From: SAR324 cluster bacterium
GTDB lineage: Bacteria > SAR324 > JACQKK01
Direction: 5' to 3'
Length of the DNA stretch: 16,783 bases
NCBI GenBank assembly: GCA_022572825.1
Contig: JACZVE010000014.1
Coordinates: 1-16,783 of the forward strand
A program made the translations under genes and the position numbers. The notes under the pieces were generated by a model. The model was not told the origin of the DNA, made no database searches, and saw nothing but the letters and a program-made list of their open reading frames with translations. Shown piece by piece: positions 7,292 to 15,379 of this stretch. The stretch's first letter is position 1; each line of letters opens with the position of its first letter.

Positions 7292-7306
7292 TTTCTACCA
7301 TAGAAA
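7292..7306. repeat. Perfect inverted repeat, possible operator
   Basis: TTTCTA and TAGAAA flank a central CCA, directly downstream of the TATATT element. The position is right for a repressor site, but six-base arms can arise by chance. Confidence 0.3.
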
Positions 7307-7575
7307 GATGTATCCCCCAATGAGGCGGCTGCGTCCGGAACGCTGGAGGCGGTCGTTCGATGTGCGTGGGTCTTCCCGTCCATTTATTGATCGCTGCCGG
7401 GTATCGAGCTCAGCGCCGGTTCGCATCGGCAGTTGGCCAGCGCGGTTCGGCATTGGAAGGGGTTCCTGCCCGGTGGCGGCGGTGGGATTGGCGCGACATA
7501 TGATCCGGCAGGCCGCCATGGCGGAGGTGGGTGGCCTCATGCCCTTGGCCGCCAAGGACGCGGAATTAGTGCATC

Positions 7576-9882
7576 ATGGCTGAAAACAGCGCGGAAATGG
7601 AGGGTCTGCAGCGGCTGGCGACGCGCCAGACCGCCATTCTCGAGACCCTGATCGATATCAGCCGCATTATCACCACGTCCCACAATCTCGATGAAACGCT
7701 GGCCCACACGGTCGAGCGGGTGGCTGAAAACCTGGGCGTCGACGTTTGCTCCATCTACATCTACGACCCGGACAACAGCCAGTTGGAGTTGAAGGCGACG
7801 CAGGGGTTGAGCAAGGATGCGGTGGGCCGGGTGAGGATGCCGGTCAATGAGGGGCTGATCGGCTACGTCTTCGAGCAGACTCACCACGTCAACGTGCGCG
7901 ACGTAAGCCACCATCCCCGCTTCAAGTACTTCCCCGCCATCAATGAGGAACGGCTCTCCTCCTTTCTGGGTGTGCCGCTCGTCGAGTTTCGCAACACCCT
8001 GGGTGTGCTGGTGGTGCAAAATCAGGAAAACCGCTTGTTCACACATGATGAGGAGAACCTGCTCATCACCATCGCCTCTCAGATCTCCGGGCTCGTTTCC
8101 AAGGCCCTGCTGGTCGACCGGATCCAAAATGAGGCGGCGCAGGCGAGCCTGACACAGCGTCCCGCGGATTCCTTTCAGTTTGAAGGGTTGCCCATTGCGC
8201 CGGGCCTGGCCAAGGATCGGGTCGTGCTCATTCATCGCGGGCGGCTCGAAGAGCCCGAGTATGCGGCCCTCCGCTCTCCCGACCAGGAAATGGCCGCCCT
8301 GCAGAGAGCGATCGATGAGTCCGAGCAGGAGATCGTGGCGTTGATCCAGGAGGTGAGCCAACGCGTCAGCGGACAGGAGGCCGCCATCTTTCACGCGCAC
8401 CTGCTGTTTCTGGAGGATCGCAGCTTCATCCAGAAGATTCACGAGCACATCGCCGATGGTGCTTCGGCGGCCTGGGCCGTCTCGCACGTGGTAAGGGAGT
8501 ATCTCAATGCCTTCCACGCCATCGGCGACCCGTACCTGAAAGAGCGTGCCGCGGATCTTGAGGATGTAGGCATGCGGCTGCTCAATCATCTGGGAATCGA
8601 CTCGGGGCGCGAGGCCCTGCTGGACCGTTCCGGCATCCTCGTGGCGGAGATGCTGATGCCCAGCGACACGGCCAAGCTGGACCCCACCTGCATCAAGGGC
8701 ATCATCACCACCATCGGGGGGCACGTTTCGCACGCGGCCATTCTGGCGCGCAGTTTGCGCATCCCCGCCGTCAGCGGCATCGAAAACCTCTTCTCACTGC
8801 TGCGGGACGGCGAGGAGGTGATGGTGGACGGTCAGACGGGTACGGTGTTCGTGAACCCGGGCGAGGGCTTGAGCAAGGAATTCGAGCGCTACCAGCAGGG
8901 CCGGGTGGAATACCTGACCCACTTGGAGGACTTGCGCGACGTGCCGTGCCTCACCAAGTGTGGGCAGCCCATCACGCTGCGTGCGAACGTGAGCTTGGTG
9001 CAGGACCTGGATGATTACCGCAAGTATGGGCCGGAGGGGATCGGCATGTACCGCACCGAGGCGATCTATCTGATGCGCAGCACGCCACCCACGGTGGACG
9101 AACTCGTCGAGCATTACGCCCGGGCGCTGGACATCGCGACCGGTAAGCCGGTGACGTTCCGGACCTTGGATCTGGGTGGAGAGCGGCCCCCTTCATATCT
9201 CAGCTTTCCCAGTGAGGAGAATCCCTCCCTGGGGAGCCGCTCCATCCGCTACCAATTGCAGCACAAGCCGCTGCTGGAAAATCAGATCCTGGCCGCGCTG
9301 GAAGTGGCGCACATGGGAGACGTACGCATCGCGTTCCCCATGATCAGCCAATACAACGAGTTGCAGGAGGTGCAACACATCTATCGTCAATGCCGCGAGG
9401 TATTCGCCGGCACCCATGGTCACGAGGCCCCGCAGGTAAAACTGGGCATGATCTTCGAAGTGCCCTCCTCGGTGCTCACCTGCGAACTGTTCCTGCAACA
9501 TCTGGACTTGGTCTTCATCGGCAGCAACGACCTCACCCAATACGTGCTGGCGGTGGACCGCAATAACCCGCACGTGAGCCACCTCTATGATCCGCTGGAA
9601 CCGGCCGTGCTGATGATGATCGAGCGCCTGACCAAATCCGCCCTTCGCTATGGCAAGCCCGTGGAATTGACGGGCGAACTGGCATCCGATCCCGAAGGAT
9701 GTCTGGTGTTGGTGGGGCTTGGCTTGCGCCAGCTCAGCATGAACGCCCCACTCATTCCCATCATGAAGGACCGCCTGGCACAATATACCCTGGAGGAGAT
9801 GGAACAGCTCGCCGAGATCGCGTTGAACGCAACCTCAGCGGCAAACGTGCGGCGCAACATTCAGTTGTTTCGCCCCGGCTAG
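7576..9882 (+). CDS. ptsP: PtsP, EI-Ntr: GAF-containing PEP-protein phosphotransferase, cysteine-less active site
   Basis: First enzyme of the nitrogen phosphotransferase system: takes phosphate from PEP onto a histidine and passes it to NPr. Domains in the 768 residues: GAF sensor (about 20-180), PEP-utiliser N-terminal helical domain (about 205-330), mobile phosphohistidine domain with GGHVSHAAILAR (H386), and the TIM-barrel PEP-binding domain (about 435-735). Positions line up with E. coli EI at a constant offset of 197: R493, R529, E628, D652 and R662 are all kept. K340 is Arg537. The proton-donor C502, normally in a CGEL motif, is Thr699 (LTGELASDP). An in-frame TAG at 7567 forces the start to be 7576 or later; the Shine-Dalgarno is weak. 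No ptsN or NPr gene is in the window, and rppH, its usual neighbour in enterobacteria, is absent. Confidence 0.95.
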   Translation: MAENSAEMEGLQRLATRQTAILETLIDISRIITTSHNLDETLAHTVERVAENLGVDVCSIYIYDPDNSQLELKATQGLSKDAVGRVRMPVNEGLIGYVFEQTHHVNVRDVSHHPRFKYFPAINEERLSSFLGVPLVEFRNTLGVLVVQNQENRLFTHDEENLLITIASQISGLVSKALLVDRIQNEAAQASLTQRPADSFQFEGLPIAPGLAKDRVVLIHRGRLEEPEYAALRSPDQEMAALQRAIDESEQEIVALIQEVSQRVSGQEAAIFHAHLLFLEDRSFIQKIHEHIADGASAAWAVSHVVREYLNAFHAIGDPYLKERAADLEDVGMRLLNHLGIDSGREALLDRSGILVAEMLMPSDTAKLDPTCIKGIITTIGGHVSHAAILARSLRIPAVSGIENLFSLLRDGEEVMVDGQTGTVFVNPGEGLSKEFERYQQGRVEYLTHLEDLRDVPCLTKCGQPITLRANVSLVQDLDDYRKYGPEGIGMYRTEAIYLMRSTPPTVDELVEHYARALDIATGKPVTFRTLDLGGERPPSYLSFPSEENPSLGSRSIRYQLQHKPLLENQILAALEVAHMGDVRIAFPMISQYNELQEVQHIYRQCREVFAGTHGHEAPQVKLGMIFEVPSSVLTCELFLQHLDLVFIGSNDLTQYVLAVDRNNPHVSHLYDPLEPAVLMMIERLTKSALRYGKPVELTGELASDPEGCLVLVGLGLRQLSMNAPLIPIMKDRLAQYTLEEMEQLAEIALNATSAANVRRNIQLFRPG

Positions 9883-9900
9883 ACAGCGCGTCATCATTGC

Positions 9901-9916
9901 GCGCGGCACTCCGCGC
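9901..9916. repeat. GC-rich hairpin after ptsP
   Basis: GCGCGG and CCGCGC pair around a CACT tetraloop, 18 bases after the ptsP stop. No T run follows, so it may be an RNA stabiliser or a Rho-assisted end rather than an intrinsic terminator. Confidence 0.3.
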
Positions 9917-10038
9917 CCGCGGCTGATGCGTAGCACCGCTGGCTTGGCCATGAAATGACTGGCGCGACGTATTGTCGTTGGATACCAGCAGGCCCGATCT
10001 CTCCGTCTCCGGCAACCTGGCAACCGTTTCTAAAACCG

Positions 10039-11457
10039 ATGTCGCGCAATGCTCCGCCACCTGTGGCCCTGTTCTATGGCAACCAGCCCTTCTCCGTGAA
10101 CCGGGCCGCCCGGAAGCTCGCGGATGAGGTGCTGGGTGAGGGTCCGCGTGATTTTTCCTACCAACGGTTCGACGCCGCGGAGATGATCAGGCCCGCACCG
10201 GCTGAAGCGACGGAGGAAATGGCCGCCGCGTTCCAGATCGCCTGCGAGTCGGCCCCGTTCCTCTGTGAACAGTGGGTGGTTCGGCTGGATAGCCTGGAGG
10301 CTGTCAAACCTTCCGATCGCGCGGCCCGCAATGTGCTAAGCGCACTTGGCGGGCTGAAGTTGTTTCGGTGCCCTATTGAAGGGGAGGACGCCTGGGCGTT
10401 GGAGGAGGACCTGCTCGTTACCGACCCGCGCGAGAGCGGAACTGCCGCCCAGCGTTGGGTGCAAGACGTGCAATCCGGCGGCGACGGATCACCCGTGGTG
10501 CATTTGGCACCGGATGCGCACGAGCAACGCTTCGTGCTCTCCCGCCGTGGTGCACGGCGCCTGGTGGACGCAAAGGAATTTCTGCGCGCAAAGCTACCGG
10601 GCCGCATCTCCTTTGCTGACGAATCGGAGTCCGACAGGCAAGCCGCCGCGTCCGCTTCCGTTACCGCACGATTGCACCGATTGCTGGAGCATCTGTTGGA
10701 GCGGCCACCCGCTGGCTTGTGTCTGATTCTCACCGCGGGGGCCACAAGAGAGCGCGAACTGTCCCGTTTTCTGGTGGCCGGCATAAAGCGCCGAGGCGTT
10801 ATCGAGGCGTTCGTGACCTATGACGACTACCAACCCATCGACCTCGTCCTGCGCGAAGCGCGAGAGCGCGGCATCAGGCTAAATCGTGTCCATGCGGAGC
10901 TGGTCATCCACAAGGTAGGCAGCGATTTGGGCCGGCTTACCGGAGAATTGGACAAGCTGGCGCTGACCTTTCGGGAGGGGGAGCCGCCGGACGAGGACAC
11001 CTTCCTTCGGGCGCTGGGCGGTGGCGGGGTGGCCTCGCTGTTTCTCGTTACGGAAAAGCTGGGCGCCAATGACTTGGCGGGGGCGCTGGCGGCGGTCGAA
11101 CAGTTCCTGGCGGAAAGCCCGCACGAGCACCCGGTCCTGATCGGTATTCTGGCGCGCTACGTACGCCAGCTACTTCATATTCACGCGCTGAGCCGGCTGG
11201 GCGTCGCGGATGCGGACTGGCCTTCGCATTTGAAGCTGCATCCTTTCATCGCCGGCAGGCTGGCGGCACAGGCGCGCCGATTTTCCGAGGCGGAGCTCGA
11301 ACGCATGATGCGGGCGCTCGCAGCGCTGGACGTGGCCGCCAAACGCCACGCCCACCTCACCAAGCCTCTGTTTCGGGAATTCATCCACGCCGTGTGCCGG
11401 CAGGGATTCCGCCGTGTGGAGCCGGACTTTGCCGGCATCGCTGCCGATCCCCCGTGA
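10039..11457 (+). CDS. holA: DNA polymerase III delta subunit (HolA) family protein with large insertion
   Basis: HolA is the clamp-loader subunit that opens the beta sliding clamp. The N-terminus (PVALFYGNQPFSVNRAARKL) matches the delta start, with LFYGNQPF in place of the usual LLxGxExF; the P-loop is absent, as in delta. From about 225 onward the delta pattern continues: LCLILTAG, EAFVTYDDYQPIDLVLREARERGIRL, VGSDLGRLTGELDKLAL (293-309), then a helical collar domain with HPVLIGILARYVRQLL (364-379). At 472 residues it is far longer than the usual 340 or so. The excess, roughly residues 90-215, is an insertion of unknown type. The start at 10039 is chosen because homology begins there; an in-frame ATG at 9955 also exists and neither has a good Shine-Dalgarno. 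The lptE neighbour typical of holA is absent. It is either the cell's delta or an extended relative. Confidence 0.75.
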   Translation: MSRNAPPPVALFYGNQPFSVNRAARKLADEVLGEGPRDFSYQRFDAAEMIRPAPAEATEEMAAAFQIACESAPFLCEQWVVRLDSLEAVKPSDRAARNVLSALGGLKLFRCPIEGEDAWALEEDLLVTDPRESGTAAQRWVQDVQSGGDGSPVVHLAPDAHEQRFVLSRRGARRLVDAKEFLRAKLPGRISFADESESDRQAAASASVTARLHRLLEHLLERPPAGLCLILTAGATRERELSRFLVAGIKRRGVIEAFVTYDDYQPIDLVLREARERGIRLNRVHAELVIHKVGSDLGRLTGELDKLALTFREGEPPDEDTFLRALGGGGVASLFLVTEKLGANDLAGALAAVEQFLAESPHEHPVLIGILARYVRQLLHIHALSRLGVADADWPSHLKLHPFIAGRLAAQARRFSEAELERMMRALAALDVAAKRHAHLTKPLFREFIHAVCRQGFRRVEPDFAGIAADPP

Positions 11458-11536
11458 GCCATTCGGCCGCGCTGTAGCTGGCGCCCCTGTAGGGAGGCAA
11501 TGGGGGATATCGCTCACCCAACGAGAAGGAGGAGCC

Positions 11537-11593
11537 GTGGCCGCTGCTGTGTCGTTATACCTTCCGAGACAGCGTTTTCTATCGCGCAATTAA
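11537..11593 (+). CDS. Possible 18-residue leader peptide
   Basis: AAGGAGGAG (11526-11534) is the best ribosome binding site in the window, and two bases later GTG opens an 18-codon frame (VAAAVSLYLPRQRF and so on) ending in TAA. The spacing is short. It lies 225 bases ahead of the GH15 gene. It has no run of one amino acid that would mark a classical attenuator. Confidence 0.18.
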   Translation: MAAAVSLYLPRQRFLSRN

Positions 11594-11597
11594 TCAC

Positions 11598-11630
11598 GAT
11601 GCTGTTTGATGCTGTTCAAAATGGCTGTTT
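11598..11630 (+). promoter_or_regulatory. Ten-base near-tandem repeats overlapping a possible promoter
   Basis: GATGCTGTTT (11598-11607) is followed at once by GATGCTGTTC (11608-11617), and after three As by ATGGCTGTTT (11621-11630). One helical turn per unit suggests a tandem protein-binding site. TTGATG (11606-11611) and TAAAAC (11630-11635), 18 bases apart, form a weak promoter across the repeats. Function is inferred. Confidence 0.28.
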
Positions 11631-11809
11631 AAAACGACGGCTATCAGTTTCAGAGCGTTTTGTTGTAAATCGGGGTCGAAACCTGTGACAAATGGATCCG
11701 CCGAGGCCAGAGATGGTGGATTATTCCGTGACAGGAGGGCAGGCAAGGGACGTGCATGGATGGCCATGACCTGCCGCCGCACGGCCAATTACCCTTACGT
11801 TAAGCGAAC

Positions 11810-11814
11810 AGGAG
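11810..11814 (+). promoter_or_regulatory. Ribosome binding site of the GH15 gene
   Basis: AGGAG four bases before ATG 11819, supporting that start together with the conserved N-terminus. Confidence 0.6.
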
Positions 11815-11818
11815 CCCA

Positions 11819-13618
11819 ATGGGATACAAGCCGATTTCCGATTACGGCCTGATCGGCAATATGCATACGTCCGCGTTGGTGGGTGCAGACGGTTCCATCG
11901 ACTGGTATTGTCTGCCCTATTTCGACTCACCCAGTGTGTTCGGCGCCATCCTGGACGAATCGAAGGGCGGATACTTCAAGATTGCACCGAGCCAGCCCTG
12001 CAACCGCCAGCAGTTCTACTATCCCGAAACCAACGTCCTCATTACCCGCTTCCTGCATCCGGACGGCGTGGGAGAACTGAACGATTTCATGCCGGTCAGG
12101 GATGCCGGGAATAGCGCCGGTGGTGAGCCTTGCCAGATTTTCCGGCGCCTGAGCTGCGTCCGCGGTTCCATTCAATTCCGGTTGGAGTGCTACCCCGCGT
12201 TCGACTACGCACGGGCCAGCCACCACGTGGAGGTCGGGGAGCGGGGCGCGGTGTTCCGCTCCGGCCACGTTGCCTTGGGCCTCTGTTCGCCGCAGCCTTT
12301 GCAGACCGTCGGCAAGGGCGTGACATCCGAATTCACTCTCCGCGAGGGCGATTATCTCACCTTCATCCTCAACTTTACCCAAACCGGCGAGGATCCCCTC
12401 GTCAACCAGTGGGATGGCGAGCAGGCGCTGCGACACACCATCAACTACTGGCAAAGTTGGCTCTCCCAATGCACCTACCATGGCCGCTGGCGCGAGACGG
12501 TGTACCGGTCGGCGCTAACCCTGAAGCTGCTCACGTTCGAGCCGACCGGGGCGATGGTCGCTGCACCGACCACCAGCCTGCCCGAGGAGATCGGCGGGGA
12601 GCGCAACTGGGATTACCGCTACACGTGGATCCGCGACACGTCGTTTTCGCTATACGCGCTGCTGCGCATCGGCTTTCACAACGAGGCGGGCCGCTTCATG
12701 GATTGGCTGGTCGCCCGCACAGAGGAAAAGAATCCGGACGGCTCCCTGCAGATCATGTACGGGATCGATGGCCGTCACGATCTACCCGAGGAGATGCTGC
12801 ACCACTTCGAGGGCTACAAAGGATCCGCTCCGGTGCGCATCGGCAACGGCGCGGCCAACCAGCTGCAACTGGATATCTATGGCGAGCTGATGGACGCCAT
12901 TTATTTGTACAACAAATACGCCCTGCCGATCTCCTACGGACTCTGGAAAACGCTCATGCCGTTGCTGCAATACGTGTGCGACAATTGGCACAAGCCCGAC
13001 GACGGTATCTGGGAGTTCCGTTCCGGAAAGCAGCACTTCGTATACTCCAAAATCATGTGTTGGGTGGCCCTGGATCGGGCCGTCCGCATGGCGGACAGCC
13101 GCAGCTTCCCCGCCAACACACAGCAATGGAAGGCGGTGCGCGACCGTATCTACACGGAGGTCATGTCGAAAGGCTGGGACCGGCACCAGCAAAGCTTCAT
13201 CCAGCGTTACGGCGCCGCGGACCTGGATGCCAGCAATCTGATCATGCCGCTGGTGTTCTTCGTGTCGCCGCAAGACCCGCGCATGCTGGCCACACTGGAC
13301 CGTACGATGGAATACCTGGTGTCCGATTCCCTGGTTTTCCGCTACCACAACATGGAGGATGGCCTCAGCGGCAGCGAGGGCACCTTCACGATGTGTACGT
13401 TTTGGCTCGTCGAGGCCCTCACACGTGCGGGGCGTCTGTCCGAGGCGCGCCTCATCTTCGAGAAAATGCTCAGTTACGCCAACCATCTGGGACTGTACAG
13501 CGAAGAGATTTCCCCCACCGGGGAACAGACCGGCAATTTCCCGCAGGCGTTCAGCCACTTCTCACTCATCAGCGCGGCCTACAATCTGGATCGGGCCCTT
13601 GACAAAAAGAATACATAA
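11819..13618 (+). CDS. GH15 family glycoside hydrolase (glucoamylase/trehalase-like)
   Basis: Inverting exo-acting alpha-glucosidase of family GH15, the group that includes glucoamylases, glucodextranases and bacterial or archaeal trehalases. The N-terminal beta-sandwich begins PISDYGLIGNMHTSALVGADG (5-25), with the usual GSIDWYCLPYFDSPSVF. The catalytic (alpha/alpha)6 barrel carries GGERNWDYRYTWIRD (259-273), the catalytic acid E399 in DDGIWEFR, and the base at E562 or E563 in LYSEEISPTGEQTGNFPQAFSH (from 559). At 599 residues it is complete. There is no signal peptide, so it acts in the cytoplasm, probably on glycogen-derived maltodextrin or trehalose; sequence alone does not decide which. 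No glycogen or trehalose gene flanks it. It has its own AGGAG site and a long upstream region, suggesting separate control. Confidence 0.93.
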   Translation: MGYKPISDYGLIGNMHTSALVGADGSIDWYCLPYFDSPSVFGAILDESKGGYFKIAPSQPCNRQQFYYPETNVLITRFLHPDGVGELNDFMPVRDAGNSAGGEPCQIFRRLSCVRGSIQFRLECYPAFDYARASHHVEVGERGAVFRSGHVALGLCSPQPLQTVGKGVTSEFTLREGDYLTFILNFTQTGEDPLVNQWDGEQALRHTINYWQSWLSQCTYHGRWRETVYRSALTLKLLTFEPTGAMVAAPTTSLPEEIGGERNWDYRYTWIRDTSFSLYALLRIGFHNEAGRFMDWLVARTEEKNPDGSLQIMYGIDGRHDLPEEMLHHFEGYKGSAPVRIGNGAANQLQLDIYGELMDAIYLYNKYALPISYGLWKTLMPLLQYVCDNWHKPDDGIWEFRSGKQHFVYSKIMCWVALDRAVRMADSRSFPANTQQWKAVRDRIYTEVMSKGWDRHQQSFIQRYGAADLDASNLIMPLVFFVSPQDPRMLATLDRTMEYLVSDSLVFRYHNMEDGLSGSEGTFTMCTFWLVEALTRAGRLSEARLIFEKMLSYANHLGLYSEEISPTGEQTGNFPQAFSHFSLISAAYNLDRALDKKNT

Positions 13619-13628
13619 GTTCCCTGAC

Positions 13629-13648
13629 GAACCGGCTGGTTTCGGTTC
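13629..13648. repeat. Inverted repeat after the GH15 gene
   Basis: GAACCG and CGGTTC pair around eight bases, 10 bases after the GH15 stop. No T run follows. It may be a weak terminator or chance. Confidence 0.27.
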
Positions 13649-13732
13649 CTTACCATCGCACCTGGAATCGCGTTGCCCGGTCACCGCGGCGCGACTCCGG
13701 GGGTGGCAGGGGCCGCACACACGCAGCCGCCG

Positions 13733-15379
13733 ATGACCGACCCCGCATTCCAAGACGGTGCAAGCGCACCACCCGCCGACTCCCGCGCGGAGGCCGCTAC
13801 CCTGTACGGGTTCGCGGGCACCATCGCGTTCTTCACCCTGCTATCGCGCATCCTGGGCATGGCACGCGACTTGGTGATTGCGCACCGCTTCGGCGCCACG
13901 GGTGCTACCGACGCGTGGGTCCAGGCCTTCCGCATCCCCAACGCCCTGCGCCGCCTGACCGGGGAGGGCGCGATGACCATCGCCTTTGTGCCGATATACG
14001 TCCAGGTGCGCGCCGAAGACGGTGCGGAGGCCGCGCGGGCCTTTGCCCGCAGAGTGCTGGGACTGGTGCTGGTGGTGACAATCGTGTTGAGCGCCTCCGG
14101 CATCGTGCTCAGCGAGCCGCTCACCGCCGTATTTTCGCCCGGATTTTTGAACGATCCGGCCAAGTTCGCGCTGACGGCGCGTCTGCTGGCCTGGACCTTT
14201 CCTTACCTCGCCATGGTATCGCTCGTGGCCTGGGCGATGGGCGTGCTCAATGCGGAGGGACGCTTTGCCGCGCCTGCCGCCGCTCCCATCCTGCTCAATG
14301 CGGGCATCATCGCAGCCGTGATGGGGTTTTCCGGGTGGTTTCCCGTACCCATCCTGTCCGTGGCGGCGGGGGTGCTCGCCGGCGGTGTGGCGCAGGTGGT
14401 GTTGCAGGTGCCCTCCCTGCTCGCGGTGCGGGTTGCGCCGCTACCGCTGCCGGATTGGCGCGATCCACACCTCAAGCGGTTGTTCGCGCTGCTGCTTCCT
14501 TCCCTGTTCGGGCTGGCGGTCTATGAGCTGAACCTCATCGTCCTGGGTGTCATTGCCAGCTATCTGCCCACCGGCCAGATTTTTCATTACAGCAATGCGA
14601 CGCGCCTGAGCGAGCTGGTGCTGGGCCTGTTCACGTTCGCCTTCGCCACAGCCGGTCTGCCCACCCTCAGTGAGCACAGGGCCCGAGAAGACTGGCCCCG
14701 CTTGCGAGAGACGCTTCGGCTGATCCTTTCCGCCACGTCGTACACGATTCTTCCGGCCATGGTCGGCCTGGCCGTGGCCAGCCAGGCAATTGTCGCCATG
14801 CTCTACCTGCACGGCGAGTTTGCCTACGCGGACGTGTCGTCAACCGCGGCTACGCTGCGCGTGTTGACGCTGGGTCTGCCCGCGGTTGCATTGGTGCGGG
14901 TGCTGGTACCCGTGTACTACGCCTTCGGCGATGCCCGCACGCCGGTATTCGTTTCCGCCCTCACGATGATCGTCACAGGGGCGCTCGCCTGGCTGCTCAG
15001 TCTGCGTTTCGAGGTGCAGGGCCTCGCCGCCGGTCTGTCCCTGGGAACGTGGTTTCAATGCGCATTGCTGGCCCTGCTGGTGCGCAGCAAAACCCGTCCG
15101 CTGGGGCAATGGATTCCCTGGCGTTCCTTGCTGCTGCAACTCGTCACGGCGCTGGTGATGGGTGCCGCGATTCATGTCCTGCACGGCTTCGGAGTGTGGT
15201 CGCAGGGGAGCTTTTCCCTGCTGAACTGGGTCATCTTCGTCGGCATCGTGGCCGGCGGCGCCACGCTGTATTTCATGGTCACCTTGCTGCTCGGAGAACC
15301 ACAGGCGCGGCATTGGCTGGAGTTGCTGAACCGGTTGACGCACCGCTCGGACCGCCGCCCACCTGCCGGGGAGGTATAA
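13733..15379 (+). CDS. murJ: MurJ/MviN family lipid II flippase
   Basis: Polytopic inner-membrane protein of the MOP superfamily that flips lipid II to the periplasm for peptidoglycan synthesis. Of 548 residues, the first 22 are a polar tail. Family motifs follow: LLSRILGMARD (37-46; R39 and R45), TDAWVQAFRIPNALRRLTGEGA (59-80), and TRLSELVLG (290-298), where R291 and E294 match E. coli R270 and E273. After that the usual PSGVLGVALGTILLPSLS-type segment is changed to GLFTFAFATAGLPTLSEH, so it is somewhat divergent. Start: ATG 13733 is preferred to an in-frame TTG at 13675-region (13673), as no Shine-Dalgarno or conserved sequence supports the longer form. Its stop TAA overlaps the gph start by one base. 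The common neighbours rpsT and ribF are not here, so a paralogue elsewhere is possible. Confidence 0.9.
   Translation: MTDPAFQDGASAPPADSRAEAATLYGFAGTIAFFTLLSRILGMARDLVIAHRFGATGATDAWVQAFRIPNALRRLTGEGAMTIAFVPIYVQVRAEDGAEAARAFARRVLGLVLVVTIVLSASGIVLSEPLTAVFSPGFLNDPAKFALTARLLAWTFPYLAMVSLVAWAMGVLNAEGRFAAPAAAPILLNAGIIAAVMGFSGWFPVPILSVAAGVLAGGVAQVVLQVPSLLAVRVAPLPLPDWRDPHLKRLFALLLPSLFGLAVYELNLIVLGVIASYLPTGQIFHYSNATRLSELVLGLFTFAFATAGLPTLSEHRAREDWPRLRETLRLILSATSYTILPAMVGLAVASQAIVAMLYLHGEFAYADVSSTAATLRVLTLGLPAVALVRVLVPVYYAFGDARTPVFVSALTMIVTGALAWLLSLRFEVQGLAAGLSLGTWFQCALLALLVRSKTRPLGQWIPWRSLLLQLVTALVMGAAIHVLHGFGVWSQGSFSLLNWVIFVGIVAGGATLYFMVTLLLGEPQARHWLELLNRLTHRSDRRPPAGEV
15368..15374 (+). promoter_or_regulatory. 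Ribosome binding site of gph inside murJ
   Basis: GGGGAGG in the last codons of murJ, four bases before the gph ATG at 15379. With the TAATG overlap this suggests translational coupling. Confidence 0.65.

Larger units (their letters stand above)
7091..7575. other. Intergenic region between the serine hydrolase and ptsP
   Basis: Divergent promoter region of 485 bases. Short open frames occur, but none has family similarity or a good start. An AT-rich island at about 7255-7315 contains a -10-like hexamer and an inverted repeat, listed separately. No tRNA or known riboswitch is recognised. Confidence 0.5.
11458..11818. other. Intergenic region before the GH15 gene
   Basis: A 361-base gap with an AT-rich core (about 11580-11700). 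It contains the repeats at 11598-11630 and a short frame with a very good Shine-Dalgarno, both listed separately. A 62-codon frame from ATG 11500 has GGAGG only two bases upstream and no family similarity, so it is not called. Confidence 0.45.

Noticed and set aside
7275..7583. A 102-codon plus-strand frame before ptsP
   Set aside because: Composition is Arg/Ser/Pro-rich with no motif, it overlaps the ptsP start, and it has no ribosome binding site.
7537..8733. A 398-codon minus-strand open frame opposite ptsP
   Set aside because: It mirrors the ptsP coding frame; the sense protein has all EI domains.
11500..11688. A 62-codon plus-strand frame before the GH15 gene
   Set aside because: GGAGG lies only two bases before the ATG, there is no family match, and the AT-rich core better fits regulatory DNA.
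12130..13602. A 490-codon plus-strand open frame inside the GH15 gene
   Set aside because: Arg/Pro/Gly-rich alternate frame; the GH15 frame carries the catalytic motifs.
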